In this document: in pieces, positions 1-9,202 of the stretch
How positions within the stretch are numbered: position 1 is the first letter of the stretch
Layout: the number at the start of each line of letters is the position of its first letter
Source of the DNA: an uncultured Bacteroidales bacterium
Lineage (GTDB): Bacteria; Bacteroidota; Bacteroidia; Bacteroidales; Paludibacteraceae
NCBI GenBank assembly: GCA_937891975.1
Contig: CALAUA010000012.1
Span: 175,434 to 239,433, forward strand
DNA: 64,000 nt
Reading direction: 5' to 3'
Made by a program: the position numbers and the translations under genes
Notes under the pieces: generated by a model
The model's input: the letters and a program-made list of their open reading frames with translations, nothing else
The model's database searches: none
Told to the model about the DNA's origin: nothing

Positions 1-1
1 A

Positions 2-286
2 GATGAGGAGATGTTCTTGCAAGTATTTGACGGCGTAGAGAAATACGAAATCAGCCGCGAAGACATCGAGGCAGGTATTCCTCCGCTCGACCTATTGGCA
101 GAGAAAACCAAGATCTTCCCATCCAAAGGCGAAGCACGCAAGATGATTATCGCCAACGGCTTCTCTATCAATAAGGAGAAATTCACCGACCCACAAAAAG
201 CAATCACCGCAGATATGCTACTCAACGGTAAGTACCTACTTTGCCAAAAGGGCAAGAAGAATTACTATATTGTGGAAGTGAAATGA
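2..286 (+). CDS. tyrS: Tyrosyl-tRNA synthetase, C-terminal part (partial)
   Basis: The reading frame is already open at the window edge and ends at a TGA at 284-286, so only about 95 C-terminal residues are present. They form the S4-like anticodon-arm-binding domain of bacterial TyrRS, with the segment around FPSKGEARKMI followed by NGFSIN and a KYLLCQKGKKNYY ending. The enzyme charges tRNA-Tyr with tyrosine in the cytoplasm. The catalytic HIGH and KMSKS motifs lie outside the window. A terminator-like hairpin follows at 330-359. Confidence 0.9.
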   Translation, partial: DEEMFLQVFDGVEKYEISREDIEAGIPPLDLLAEKTKIFPSKGEARKMIIANGFSINKEKFTDPQKAITADMLLNGKYLLCQKGKKNYYIVEVK

Positions 287-329
287 GGTTATAGGTCATA
301 GGCTATAGGTTATAGTTTATAGGCGAGAG

Positions 330-359
330 ATCAGCGAGGCAGGAGCTTCGCTGATTTTC
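330..359 (+). terminator. Probable tyrS terminator
   Basis: ATCAGCGA (330-337) pairs with TCGCTGAT (348-355) and is followed by a short T-rich stretch. It lies 45 bp after the tyrS stop. Between them, 288-325, is a short degenerate tandem repeat of the type ATAGGYTATAGG. Confidence 0.6.
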
Positions 360-419
360 GTTTAGAGAGGGTATTTCGTAATAAAAAGGTATCATTTGTT
401 ATGAAAACAACGGTGGAAA

Positions 420-450
420 TTGTGTATTTGCTTAAAATATCGTACCTTTG
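420..450 (+). promoter_or_regulatory. Bacteroidota-type promoter for the PCMD gene
   Basis: A TACCTTTG -7 box sits at 443-450, with TTG at 420-422 about 20 bp upstream, matching the known TTTG-N19/20-TAnnTTTG promoter form. The start codon at 512 lies about 55 bp after the expected transcription start. Confidence 0.6.
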
Positions 451-511
451 TGGCAGATTTTGCTTCGCCTTGGTGCGGAGCTATTATTATGCAAATCACA
501 CTCGTTGAATA

Positions 512-1462
512 ATGAAAAAAGTATTTCTACTCTTTTTTTTATGCCTAACAGTAGGCATGTATGCAGAACGAATTGACACTATTCCCTTCGGTGACATGGA
601 GAGTTGGGCAGTTCGTTACATCAAAGAATCCAAACTTTTAGGCGGTCAAACCAAAACACTGTATGCTTTAGCCCCTACCGACACCATTTGGAAAAACGGT
701 TCTTATACCTATGGCTTAAACGGCAATCCTTGGGCAACTAGCAACGCCTATGCCAACATCATTGGCATTGAGAAAGCCGCAGGCACTATGACACCCGAAG
801 CAAGAGAAGATGGGGGTACATGTTGCCGTATGGATGTGGACTTGCTAGGTGTTCGCGTGATGGGAATGATTGATATACAAGTACTTGTGCCAGGCACATT
901 GTTCACAGGACGTAACCTAGAACCTATCACTACTGCGGCTGACCCATATCAAAACATTGATTTTGGTGTACCTTTCACAGAGCGTCCAAGTGCTTTGCAG
1001 TTTGATTATAAATGCATCATCTCCCCAGAGAACTGGATATGGTTTGCTAAAGGTACTGCTAAGCCAAAGAAACGAGAAGGACATGATGAAGCCGAAGCAT
1101 ATCTATATTTGCAACATCGCTGGGAGGATGAGAAAGGCAAGATTCACTCTATCCGCGTAGGTACTGCCTACGAACGCTTTACCAAAGATCAACTCACATG
1201 GGTCAATGGTCACCGCATTCCTATCCACTATGGAGATATCACGGGTGAACCTTGGTACGAAGATTACATGGGCTTCAAGTGCATGCAACGCGCCGTGAAC
1301 TCCAAAGGCAAAGTGACCCCCATCATCGAAGAAGGTTGGGACGGCACACTAGCACCTACTCACCTCGTTATCATGCTCACTTCGGGTAAATACGAAGCAT
1401 TCGTTGGCAAGGAAGGCAACGTGTTTTGGGTAGATAATGTGAGTCTAGTGTACGAAGATTAA
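512..1462 (+). CDS. Secreted PCMD (putative carbohydrate metabolism domain) protein
   Basis: A 316-residue protein with a clear Sec signal peptide (MKKVFLLFFLCLTVGMYA, cleavage near residue 18). The mature part begins with a DTIPFGDMESWAVRY segment, and the rest of the domain is rich in aromatic residues, ending with the FWVDNVSLVYED pattern typical of the Bacteroidota PCMD family. Members are extracellular or periplasmic, often beside surface glycan or adhesin genes; the biochemical role is unknown. It is monocistronic with its own promoter at 420-450. The family call rests on pattern recognition. Confidence 0.65.
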   Translation: MKKVFLLFFLCLTVGMYAERIDTIPFGDMESWAVRYIKESKLLGGQTKTLYALAPTDTIWKNGSYTYGLNGNPWATSNAYANIIGIEKAAGTMTPEAREDGGTCCRMDVDLLGVRVMGMIDIQVLVPGTLFTGRNLEPITTAADPYQNIDFGVPFTERPSALQFDYKCIISPENWIWFAKGTAKPKKREGHDEAEAYLYLQHRWEDEKGKIHSIRVGTAYERFTKDQLTWVNGHRIPIHYGDITGEPWYEDYMGFKCMQRAVNSKGKVTPIIEEGWDGTLAPTHLVIMLTSGKYEAFVGKEGNVFWVDNVSLVYED

Positions 1463-1522
1463 GCACGTAATACGAGATTTTGCAAAGAAAATTGCATTTT
1501 TTTGAAAAAAATCAGCAAATAA

Positions 1523-1554
1523 TTTGGTCATATCAAAAAAAAGCAGTACCTTTG
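1523..1554 (+). promoter_or_regulatory. Promoter of the tRNA-Gln transcript
   Basis: TTTG at 1523-1526, 20 bp, then TACCTTTG at 1547-1554: a near-ideal Bacteroidota promoter. Transcription should start near 1561 and run through the tRNA at 1593 to the terminator at 1779-1800. Confidence 0.75.
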
Positions 1555-1592
1555 CACCCGCTTTCAAAAAAAAGCAACATTCGTTTTGACGA

Positions 1593-1664
1593 TGACCAAT
1601 GGTATAAAGGCTATTACGTCAGATTTTGGTTCTGAAAATCTTGGTTCGATTCCAGGTTGGTCAA
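1593..1664 (+). tRNA. tRNA-Gln (anticodon TTG)
   Basis: A cloverleaf can be drawn. The acceptor stem is TGACCAA (1593-1599) with TTGGTCA (1657-1663), seven perfect pairs. The anticodon stem is TCAGA/TCTGA around the loop TTTTGGT, giving anticodon TTG. The T stem is CTTGG/CCAGG around TTCGATT. The D stem is short (GTA/TAC). The discriminator base is A1664 and no CCA is encoded. It is transcribed alone from the promoter at 1523-1554. Confidence 0.9.
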
Positions 1665-1778
1665 CTTCGCGTTCGGCAATTGAAGCGCACAGAACTCGCT
1701 TGGCGGGTTGAAAGCACTCAATGCCTCCGCTCTCCCCAAAAATTAAAAATTTTCGGGGACCCTAATAAAAAGAATAGA

Positions 1779-1800
1779 GCCCGCTCGACGGGCTTTTTTT
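1779..1800 (+). terminator. Intrinsic terminator after tRNA-Gln
   Basis: GCCCG (1779-1783) and CGGGC (1789-1793) form a stem around CTCGA, followed by seven T residues. A second weaker hairpin with CCCC and GGGG arms around A- and T-rich strands lies just upstream at about 1735-1760. Confidence 0.85.
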
Positions 1801-1939
1801 GAGAGAAATCTCACATGTGTGATGGGATACGGGCAGCCACACCAACAGTAGTTTAGTGTTTAGAGTTTAGTGTTTAGTGCTAATCTAAGATTAAAGGCTG
1901 GGATTTCTGCCCTAATATTGAGTAACACTTTTATAAAAA

Positions 1940-2527
1940 ATGAAAACATTTGAATTGGTAGGTACTCCACGTAGCGAGTACGGCAAGAAAGCAGCTAAGA
2001 CTTTCCGCAAAGAGAACCTCGTACCTTGCAACCTCTATGGCAATGGCGAGAACGTAACTTTCACAGTAACTGTTGACGATGTACGCAAACTCATCTACAC
2101 TCCTGACACCATGGCAGTGGCTTTGACCATTGGCGAGGCAAAGAAAATGGCTGTAGTAAAAGAGTTGCAATTCCACCCAGTAAGCGAGCAATTGCTTCAT
2201 ATCGACTTCCTTGAGGTAACTGAGGATAAGCCTGTAACCGTAGCTATCCCTGTACAATTGCAAGGTCACGCAGAAGGTGTGAAAGCCGGTGGTAAATTGG
2301 CTCTTGAGATGAAGAAACTGAAAGTGAACGGTATCTACACACAAATTCCTAACCGCGTTGAAATCGACGTTACCAACCTTGGTTTGGGTAAGAAATTGTA
2401 TGTAGGCGAAGTTCAACTCGAAGGTCTGAAACTGATGAACCCTGCAGATTCTTGCGTTGCTCGCGTGAAAGCAACTCGTGCTAGCCAACAAGCGGCGGCT
2501 GCAGAGACCAAAGGTAAAAAGAAATAA
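1940..2527 (+). CDS. rplY: 50S ribosomal protein L25/general stress protein Ctc
   Basis: A 195-residue protein of the long (Ctc/TL5) form. The N-terminal beta-barrel domain (about 1-90) binds the 5S rRNA loop. The C-terminal domain (about 95-180) carries the VTVAIPVQLQGHAEGVKAGG motif, and the tail is a basic, Ala-rich extension ending TKGKKK. It acts in the large ribosomal subunit. Its place just before pth is the common Bacteroidales arrangement. A strong terminator-like hairpin follows at 2560-2592, so it may be transcribed separately from pth. Confidence 0.93.
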   Translation: MKTFELVGTPRSEYGKKAAKTFRKENLVPCNLYGNGENVTFTVTVDDVRKLIYTPDTMAVALTIGEAKKMAVVKELQFHPVSEQLLHIDFLEVTEDKPVTVAIPVQLQGHAEGVKAGGKLALEMKKLKVNGIYTQIPNRVEIDVTNLGLGKKLYVGEVQLEGLKLMNPADSCVARVKATRASQQAAAAETKGKKK

Positions 2528-2559
2528 TATCACCACTCATAAGAGCGGTAGTATCATAG

Positions 2560-2592
2560 GAGTGGAAAAGAAGTCTTTTCCACTCTTATTTA
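2560..2592 (+). terminator. rplY terminator
   Basis: An 11-bp perfect stem GAGTGGAAAAG (2560-2570) / CTTTTCCACTC (2575-2585) with a 4-nt loop, followed by TTATTT. Confidence 0.8.
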
Positions 2593-2599
2593 GTTTAGG

Positions 2600-2635
2600 A
2601 GACCCTCCCAACCTCCCTTCAAGGGAGGAGGATTA
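2600..2635 (+). repeat. Short palindromic repeat (GACCCT-CCCAACCTCCC family)
   Basis: GACCCTCCCAACCTCCC, TTCAA, GGGAGGAG. A near-identical copy lies at 4109-4140 (GACCCTACCCAACCTCCCC, TTCAA, GGGGAGGAG). Both lie just before a gene start (pth, nth), so the AGGAG arm might serve as a ribosome-binding site. Confidence 0.7.
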
Positions 2636-2649
2636 ATAAATAATAACAC

Positions 2650-3213
2650 ATGAAATATCTAATTGTTGGATTAGGAAATATCGGCGATGAGTATGCCAAC
2701 ACGCGCCACAACATCGGGTTTATGATGGTGGATGCATTTGCAGAGAGCAAGGGTGCTACATGGGAAGATAAGCGCTACGGATTTGTTGCCCGTTGCCGTG
2801 CAAAAAATGCTGAAATCATCTTACTCAAGCCATCCACCTATATGAACCTTAGCGGTAATGCTGTACGCTATTGGCTACAACAAGAGAAGATTCCTGTGGA
2901 GAATATGCTGGTGCTGGTAGATGACCTTAATTTGCCCTTTGGTAGTATCCGTATGCGCAAACAAGGCAGCAATGGCGGACATAACGGCTTAGGACATATT
3001 CAGCAAGTGCTTGGCACACAAAATTATGCACGCCTTCGCTTTGGTATTGGCAACGATTTCAACAAAGGTGCACAATGCAACTTCGTTCTCGGCGAATGGA
3101 GTGAGGATGAGAAGAAAACTCTGCCCGACCGACTGAAATTAGTGAGCGAAATCATACCATCCTTCTGCCTACAAGGCATGGATCGCACCATGAACCAATA
3201 TAATGGGAAATAA
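2650..3213 (+). CDS. pth: Peptidyl-tRNA hydrolase
   Basis: A 187-residue enzyme that releases peptides from peptidyl-tRNA lost from ribosomes. The start [23 protein letters not shown] carries Asn10 and the catalytic His20 in the usual spacing. [10 protein letters not shown], the [11 protein letters not shown] aspartate segment and GSNGGHNGL follow in family order. Length is normal (about 190). It lies between rplY and an S4-domain gene. A short repeat (2600-2640) precedes it. Confidence 0.95.
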   Translation: MKYLIVGLGNIGDEYANTRHNIGFMMVDAFAESKGATWEDKRYGFVARCRAKNAEIILLKPSTYMNLSGNAVRYWLQQEKIPVENMLVLVDDLNLPFGSIRMRKQGSNGGHNGLGHIQQVLGTQNYARLRFGIGNDFNKGAQCNFVLGEWSEDEKKTLPDRLKLVSEIIPSFCLQGMDRTMNQYNGK

Positions 3214-3256
3214 GTTTAGAGGACGCTGCTAATGCAGCTATTGTTTAGTGTTTAGA
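3213..3256 (-). repeat. Interspersed palindromic repeat (TCTAAAC family)
   Basis: On the minus strand CTCTAAACACTAAAC, AAT, AGCTGC-loop-GCAGC, GTCC, TCTAAAC, in the gap between pth and the S4 gene. Confidence 0.7.
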
Positions 3257-3264
3257 GATTCAGG

Positions 3265-3681
3265 ATGGAGGTCAGAGTAGATAAATACCTATGGGCAATG
3301 CGGATTTACAAAACCCGCTCTATTGCCACCGACGCCTGCAAATGTGGGCGTGTGAAGATGAATGGTGTAGAGCTCAAACCCAGCCGCGTATTTCACGTAG
3401 GCGATGTATTTACCGTGCGTAAGGGTCCGATAACCTACACTTATCGCATATTGCAACTACATAACAATCGCTTGGGAGCAAAGATGGTACCTGAGTACCT
3501 ACAAGACATTACGCCTAAAGAGCAATTAGAACTACTGGAACTGGCTCGCTATGCAGCACAAAGCGGACGCGATAGAGGAACAGGACGTCCGACCAAGAAA
3601 GATAGACGAGAAATAGAGCAGTTTTTCTCGGATGACTACAACTATTTATTAGACGAAGACTATGATTTTGAAGAAGAATAA
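3265..3681 (+). CDS. hslR: S4-domain RNA-binding protein, Hsp15-like
   Basis: A 138-residue protein with an N-terminal S4 RNA-binding domain (about 1-65: VRVDKYLWAMRIYKTRSIATDAC, then GRVKMNGVELKPSR) and a basic then acidic tail. Hsp15-type proteins bind 50S subunits carrying blocked nascent chains and help recycle them, so it fits beside pth. Its end overlaps the next gene by 20 bp in another frame, which points to translational coupling. The gene symbol is by family resemblance. Confidence 0.8.
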   Translation: MEVRVDKYLWAMRIYKTRSIATDACKCGRVKMNGVELKPSRVFHVGDVFTVRKGPITYTYRILQLHNNRLGAKMVPEYLQDITPKEQLELLELARYAAQSGRDRGTGRPTKKDRREIEQFFSDDYNYLLDEDYDFEEE

Positions 3682-4108
3682 TATTGCCGAGTATATTTTA
3701 TATCTCTGGCAGATAGAGGATTATCTACGCGCCTTTCCGCAGCAAGCAGAAGCTAATCAAGAGTTGCATGACCTAAATGAGATGATGCACCAAGAGAATA
3801 TCATGGAAGGTGGGCACTTGCAATTGGCACAAAATGCTTTGGCAGAATTGGAAGATTTACACAACGACCTCTTGGATCAAGAAGCCACATATCGTGCAGC
3901 AATGATTCAACTTACCCCATCGCTCAATCTATTGAAAGCCAAAACTGACCGTCCTACGATGAGTGATGTGGAGGCATGCCTGATACTGCTCTATCAAATA
4001 ATGCTACTTAACCTGCAAAAACGCCCGATTTCATCGGAAACTCAACAGGTACAGAAGCAAGCTACGCAAGTGTTGCAATATTTGAGCAAAACTTATAAAG
4101 AGCAATAG
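3662..4108 (+). CDS. DUF4924-like conserved Bacteroidota protein
   Basis: A 148-residue, mostly helical soluble protein without a signal peptide or transmembrane segment. It begins KKNNIAEYILYLWQIEDYLRAF and contains LHDLNEMMHQENIMEGGHLQLAQNAL and ACLILLYQIMLLNLQ. I recognise it as the DUF4924 type found next to S4/pth genes in Bacteroidales; no function is known. It overlaps the preceding gene by 20 bp. Confidence 0.7.
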   Translation: MILKKNNIAEYILYLWQIEDYLRAFPQQAEANQELHDLNEMMHQENIMEGGHLQLAQNALAELEDLHNDLLDQEATYRAAMIQLTPSLNLLKAKTDRPTMSDVEACLILLYQIMLLNLQKRPISSETQQVQKQATQVLQYLSKTYKEQ

Positions 4109-4140
4109 ACCCTACCCAACCTCCCCTTCAAGGGGAGGAG
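4109..4140 (+). repeat. Short palindromic repeat, second copy
   Basis: Copy of the 2600-2635 element, immediately before nth; compensating changes (CCCC with GGGG) keep the hairpin paired. Confidence 0.7.
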
Positions 4141-4153
4141 AATATTAAAAGTG

Positions 4154-4792
4154 ATGCGTATAAAAGAGCGATATGAGAAAGCATTGGCATGGTTTGAAGC
4201 AAACATGCCCATTGCTGAGAGTGAACTGAATTTTGAGAACGAATATCAGCTCCTCGTGGCGGTCATGTTGTCTGCTCAATGCACAGATAAAAGAGTGAAT
4301 TTGGTTACACCCGCACTGTTTGAAGCATACCCTACTATTGCAGATTTAGCCGATTCCAACGCAGAAAATGTGCTCAAATATATCCGTTCGGTGAGTTATC
4401 CAAACAGCAAAGCGGAACACTTAGTTCAAATGGCGAAGCGTGTGGTGGAAGTGTATGGGGGAGAGATTCCAGATAGCCGTGAAGAATTGCAGACATTGGC
4501 TGGTGTAGGAAGGAAAACAGCAAATGTAGTGTTAGCTGTATGGTGGAACCAACCTACTATGGCAGTAGATACGCATATCTTCCGTGTAGCAGAACGTATC
4601 GGATTGACTACTAAGGCAAAGAATCCACTAGATAGCGAGAAACAACTTATCAAATATATCCCCGAAGACATTATACCCAAAGCGCACCATTGGCTCTTAT
4701 TGCATGGTCGCTATACCTGCCAAGCTCGTACTCCTAAGTGCGAGAAGTGCGGTATTCAGGCTATTTGCCGCTATTTTTCTAGTAAAAAATGA
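4154..4792 (+). CDS. nth: Endonuclease III (bifunctional DNA glycosylase/AP lyase)
   Basis: A 212-residue base-excision-repair enzyme that removes oxidised pyrimidines. The helix-hairpin-helix LAGVGRKTANVV carries the catalytic Lys (about residue 121), VDTHIFRV the catalytic Asp (about 138), and the C-terminal C-X6-C-X2-C-X5-C binds a 4Fe-4S cluster. A GTG directly before (4151) is in frame; the ATG at 4154 is the likelier start. A short palindromic repeat lies at 4109-4140 just before it. Confidence 0.93.
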   Translation: MRIKERYEKALAWFEANMPIAESELNFENEYQLLVAVMLSAQCTDKRVNLVTPALFEAYPTIADLADSNAENVLKYIRSVSYPNSKAEHLVQMAKRVVEVYGGEIPDSREELQTLAGVGRKTANVVLAVWWNQPTMAVDTHIFRVAERIGLTTKAKNPLDSEKQLIKYIPEDIIPKAHHWLLLHGRYTCQARTPKCEKCGIQAICRYFSSKK

Positions 4793-4799
4793 GAAACTC

Positions 4800-4830
4800 T
4801 TGCATAAATGCAAGAAATTTAGTATCTTTG
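4800..4830 (+). promoter_or_regulatory. Promoter of tamB
   Basis: TATCTTTG at 4823-4830 with TTG at 4800-4802 upstream. The transcript would start near 4836, so the tamB leader is very short and the start codon must be a non-ATG one (TTG 4844 or GTG 4856). Confidence 0.55.
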
Positions 4831-4855
4831 CGCGATTTTTAGTTTGGGAAAAATC

Positions 4856-7800
4856 GTGCAAGAAGCAAATAACCCACATATTGAGAACGAACAAGACGTT
4901 GTAAATACAGAACAACAACGCTCTACACGCAAAGCAAAGGTGAAAAAAACTTTTGCTATTGTTGCTATCGTGTTAGGAGCATTCTTGCTACTGCTAGGAG
5001 GCATAGTAGGTGTGCTACATATCAAAGGTGTGCAAACGTTTATCGTGGGGAAGGTGGCAGATAAACTATCTGAGAAACTGAATGTAGATGCCAGCATTGC
5101 TTCGTTTCATTATCGTCCGCTATCGCATTTAGTATTAGATAGTGTTTATCTCAGCGATCAACAGCGAGATACCCTCGCATTCATCGAACAATTGCAGTTG
5201 GAGTTTGCGCCCTTAGCCCTGCGTGAACAACGAATCAACATCCAACAACTGCGTCTGCAAAATCCATATATCAACCTACAATCTACTTCGGATTCAACGC
5301 TGAATATTCAATTCTTGATTGATACCTTTAAGCGTGATTCCGTGAATTTCCCATTTCGGTTGAATATAGATCATTTGGTATTGGATCAAACGCGTGTGCG
5401 CTATAATGAGATTTTGGTAGATCAATTGGACGTAGCCTTAGCATTGCCTGTACTGAGTATGGACTCGCTAGATGTACAACTACATTCGCTACACTTGCGT
5501 GCTCAAATGGACAGACTAGACGCTAGTTTTGAAGCCAACTTAAACGGTAATCTAGATTCGATATTTGCAAAAGAAATGCAATTAATATTCCGCAATGAAA
5601 GGTTGTTTTCAGGTGATGTAGCAGTATATCATCCTACAGAGTTAGACTCACTATATATGGATGCTCAGTGCAATGACTTGTATTGCAATAATGCTCTGCT
5701 GCAAGATTTACTGTCGCAATTGCAGATGAAACCAGTAGAATTGCCTACAATGGTTAGCAATTTGGGGCACGTACATTATCGCGGTGATATTAGAGGAAGG
5801 TTAGAAGATATTGATTTGCATGGAGCCTTCACTACGGCGTTGGGTGCAATGAATGTGAATGGTGACTTGCACATAGATACCACTCTATCGCATATTGATT
5901 TTTGCGGGCACCTATCCACGCGCAAATTTCAATTAGGACGTTTGATAGATCAAGCCGACCTAGGTGCAGTCGCTTTTCATGCCCATGTGGATGGAAAGAT
6001 TGATTCTACTTCGCTGACACATTGCATAGCAGAAGCGGATATACACAGCATAGAGGTTTTGGGTTATAAATACAAAAATATTCGAATTGATGGCGAAATG
6101 TATTCTGAAGAAGTTAACGGTAGTTTGGCCATCAATGACGAAAATATTCGCCTCAATATCAACGGATTGGCTGATTGGTCAGAAGAAGATACTAGATTGG
6201 ATTTAACGATTGACTTAGCTCAATTCCAACCTGCTAAGCTCAATCTGATTCAACAATATCCTAATCTAGAATTAGGCGCTACCACCTACATTAGTCTGTA
6301 CACCTCTGGCAAAACAGAAGAGATGTTGGACAACTTGACAGGCTACGTGATTATAGATAGTCTGCAGATACAAAATGGTGAAGTACAAACGATGATGGAA
6401 CAATTGAAACTGCTCGTTGATAGCGAGTTAAAAGCAGGTGTACCATTCCATCAGTTGCGTGTGCAGTCCGATTATCTGACAGCCAATTTGAGTGGTGCAT
6501 TCCGCTATCAGACGCTACCTGCCACTATTCAGAATTTACTACATCATTATCTGCCAACTTTAATAGACAAGCCAACCCTCAAACGAACAGACACCAACAA
6601 TCTGGACTTTTACGCCTATTTCCGAGGATTGGATTCACTAACACAGATACTTGACCTAGGAGTAGAACTACCATCCTTGCCCACAATCAAAGGATTTATT
6701 TATGAGGAGACAGGGCAACTTGGTCTTCAAGCATATATACCGAATATTAACACTAGCGGAGCAAAAATGGAAGATATCACTATTTCGCTAGATAATATGG
6801 ATGAGCAATTGAATATGTCGGTCTATGTGCTGAATCATTTGCCAAAAGATAACCCCACCGCAGCTAAGTTGGGAGATATAAAAGCGAATATCAATCTAAC
6901 CGCACAAAACGATAATATTGATTTGAGTGTGGAATTAGGCAATACCGACAGTGTTCGCAACGAGGGCATCATCAGTGTGTCATCACAAGTGACGAAGCAT
7001 TTGGGTAAACCCAAATTTGACATTCAAGTACAGCCCACTCATATTATTCTCAATGATTCTGCATGGAGCATTGGCGAAGCCAATATCACGTACACTTCTG
7101 CCGAGCAAACTCTGGATATTGATAATTTCTATTTGAGCACTGATTATCAACTGATTACTGCAGATGGCCGTGCATCTAGATCTGCTAACGACTCTATTGA
7201 CGTAGTGCTTCACAACATCAATTTGGATTATATACTTACCTACACCGAAGCTAGCAAAGCGATTTCTATTATGGGACCTGTGACGGGCAAAGCACAGGTA
7301 TATGGTGTATTTTCGGAGCCTATGTTGGAAGCACAAGCATTCATTCCAAATGGAGGTTTGAATGGCATATATTTAGGGGATGTGACCGCAGAAGCAGTCT
7401 TAGACAGAGAGAGCAAGAGCATATTGATCTATGGAGAAATCATAGATTCAACTAACCACAAAGTGGCAGATGTAACAGGTAAAGTGATTCCAGCACAAAA
7501 ATGGTGGGGACTGGACATTGCATGCGATAGTGTAGATATTCACTTTATAGACTTTTGGACTAAAGGCATCATTGCTAACCCTCAAGGTAGAGGTTACGGG
7601 CATGTCAAAGTAGAAGGACAAGAGCGCAAAGTATGGGTAACGGGTCGTGCTTTGGCTAAAGATGCACAAATTACGGTACCACAAATTGGTGCAACATTCT
7701 ACTTAACAGACTCCATTTTCCTCGATTCCACCGCCATTCGATTCCCAGATATAACGGTGTATGACCAGTTTGGCAATGCAGGAACATTCAGTGGTGGCGT

Positions 7801-9199
7801 ATATCACGATAATTTCTTGGATATCAGTTTTGATTTGCGTGCTCGTGCTAACAATATGTTGGTTATGGACTTACCTGCAGATCAACAATCATTCTTCTAT
7901 GGGAAAGTATTTGGTACAGGTGATGTGCATATATATGGAGATGAAATGGACTGCCAAATTGACGTAAACGCTCGCACAGAAGCTAACACCAAGTTCTTCT
8001 TAAATATCAATAGTGCAAGCCAAGCAACTACTTCTAACTTTATTACATTTGTTCAAGCAGATACGACATCCAATTATCTGCTCAGTTTGCTACAACCAAA
8101 AAAAGAAAAAGTGAAGGTTAATAAACCCGAAAGCAGAATGCGGTTATCATTACAAGGGGAAGTGACACCACTGGCAGAGATTAATATCAAACTAGGTGCA
8201 GATGATGGCATTAAAGGACGCGGCGAAGGCAATCTAAAGTTGGTATATGAGTACCCATCAGAGGACATACAAATGCAAGGAACATATACCCTGCAATCTG
8301 GTCAATTTGACTTCTCACTAGGCAATGTAGTAAGACGTAATTTCACCATTCGCGAGGGTAGTCAAATCACATGGGATAGCGACCCGCTTGCACCTATGTT
8401 GGATATTACAGGTTATTATCATACTACAGCATCGTTGCGCGATTTGTTTGGAAGTGAAAGTAGCCAAATTGCTACTGACCGTAATTCGGTGCCAGTCAAT
8501 TGCGTGCTGCATATGACAGATGAACTATTCAACCCTATTTTGAATTTTGCAATAGAATTACCACAGTCTGATGAGTCGGTGCAAAGTCAAGTAAATTCGA
8601 TGATCAACACTGATGAAATGTTGATGCGTCAGGTGATATACCTACTTGTGTTCAACCGTTTCTACACACCCGATTATCTGCAAAATACGCAGAACGTAGG
8701 TTTGAATGAGACCTATTCGCTACTATCTTCTACTATTACTGGGCAAATTAATTCGTGGCTTAGCAAACTGACTGATGTGTTTACCATGGGATTCAATTTC
8801 CGAACAGATGGTGAGGGAGAAACGGCGAGCCAAGAGTATGAAGCTAACTTCCAAATCCACCCTATCAATCAATTGGTAATCAATGGTAATTTTGGATATC
8901 GATACAATGACCTAAGCAATCGTCCGTTCTTTGGCGACCTGGAGATTGAATACCTGCTCACACCTAATGGGAAACTCCGAGCAAAAGCATATACCCATAC
9001 CGTAGATAAATATTCGCTTCGTCAAGCGAATACAGTACAAGGAGTAGGTTTTGTATTTAAGCACGACTTTAATTGGGAGAAAAAATCCAAAATAGTAAAA
9101 GAAGAACAGAAATCCCGAAGGGATACCGAACCTTTACCGAAGGGGAAGAAAGAAAAAGTGAAGAAGGCAAAAAATAAGAACAATAAAAAAACACTATAA
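4856..9199 (+). CDS. tamB: TamB-like translocation and assembly module protein
   Basis: About 1447 residues with a lysine-rich N-terminus, one transmembrane anchor (FAIVAIVLGAFLLLLGGIVG) and a very long periplasmic part rich in beta-strand repeats, ending in the conserved DUF490/TamB C-terminal domain (QGTYTLQSGQFDFSLGN, FTIREGSQITWDSDP, YLLTPNGKLRAKAYTH). TamB-family proteins bridge the inner and outer membranes and act in outer-membrane protein insertion or lipid transport. There is no in-frame ATG near the 5' end. GTG 4856 leaves a 20-nt leader after the promoter; TTG 4844 is the alternative. The C-terminus has a basic KKAKNKNNKK tail. Confidence 0.85.
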   Translation: MQEANNPHIENEQDVVNTEQQRSTRKAKVKKTFAIVAIVLGAFLLLLGGIVGVLHIKGVQTFIVGKVADKLSEKLNVDASIASFHYRPLSHLVLDSVYLSDQQRDTLAFIEQLQLEFAPLALREQRINIQQLRLQNPYINLQSTSDSTLNIQFLIDTFKRDSVNFPFRLNIDHLVLDQTRVRYNEILVDQLDVALALPVLSMDSLDVQLHSLHLRAQMDRLDASFEANLNGNLDSIFAKEMQLIFRNERLFSGDVAVYHPTELDSLYMDAQCNDLYCNNALLQDLLSQLQMKPVELPTMVSNLGHVHYRGDIRGRLEDIDLHGAFTTALGAMNVNGDLHIDTTLSHIDFCGHLSTRKFQLGRLIDQADLGAVAFHAHVDGKIDSTSLTHCIAEADIHSIEVLGYKYKNIRIDGEMYSEEVNGSLAINDENIRLNINGLADWSEEDTRLDLTIDLAQFQPAKLNLIQQYPNLELGATTYISLYTSGKTEEMLDNLTGYVIIDSLQIQNGEVQTMMEQLKLLVDSELKAGVPFHQLRVQSDYLTANLSGAFRYQTLPATIQNLLHHYLPTLIDKPTLKRTDTNNLDFYAYFRGLDSLTQILDLGVELPSLPTIKGFIYEETGQLGLQAYIPNINTSGAKMEDITISLDNMDEQLNMSVYVLNHLPKDNPTAAKLGDIKANINLTAQNDNIDLSVELGNTDSVRNEGIISVSSQVTKHLGKPKFDIQVQPTHIILNDSAWSIGEANITYTSAEQTLDIDNFYLSTDYQLITADGRASRSANDSIDVVLHNINLDYILTYTEASKAISIMGPVTGKAQVYGVFSEPMLEAQAFIPNGGLNGIYLGDVTAEAVLDRESKSILIYGEIIDSTNHKVADVTGKVIPAQKWWGLDIACDSVDIHFIDFWTKGIIANPQGRGYGHVKVEGQERKVWVTGRALAKDAQITVPQIGATFYLTDSIFLDSTAIRFPDITVYDQFGNAGTFSGGVYHDNFLDISFDLRARANNMLVMDLPADQQSFFYGKVFGTGDVHIYGDEMDCQIDVNARTEANTKFFLNINSASQATTSNFITFVQADTTSNYLLSLLQPKKEKVKVNKPESRMRLSLQGEVTPLAEINIKLGADDGIKGRGEGNLKLVYEYPSEDIQMQGTYTLQSGQFDFSLGNVVRRNFTIREGSQITWDSDPLAPMLDITGYYHTTASLRDLFGSESSQIATDRNSVPVNCVLHMTDELFNPILNFAIELPQSDESVQSQVNSMINTDEMLMRQVIYLLVFNRFYTPDYLQNTQNVGLNETYSLLSSTITGQINSWLSKLTDVFTMGFNFRTDGEGETASQEYEANFQIHPINQLVINGNFGYRYNDLSNRPFFGDLEIEYLLTPNGKLRAKAYTHTVDKYSLRQANTVQGVGFVFKHDFNWEKKSKIVKEEQKSRRDTEPLPKGKKEKVKKAKNKNNKKTL

Positions 9200-9202
9200 C
9201 CC

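Noticed and set aside
1664..1780. Second tRNA after tRNA-Gln
   Set aside because: No acceptor or T-arm pairing; only hairpins before the terminator.
1931..2536. Long antisense frame over rplY, and similar ones over pnp, tsf and the tail genes
   Set aside because: Shadow frames of well-identified genes without independent promoter or family signal.
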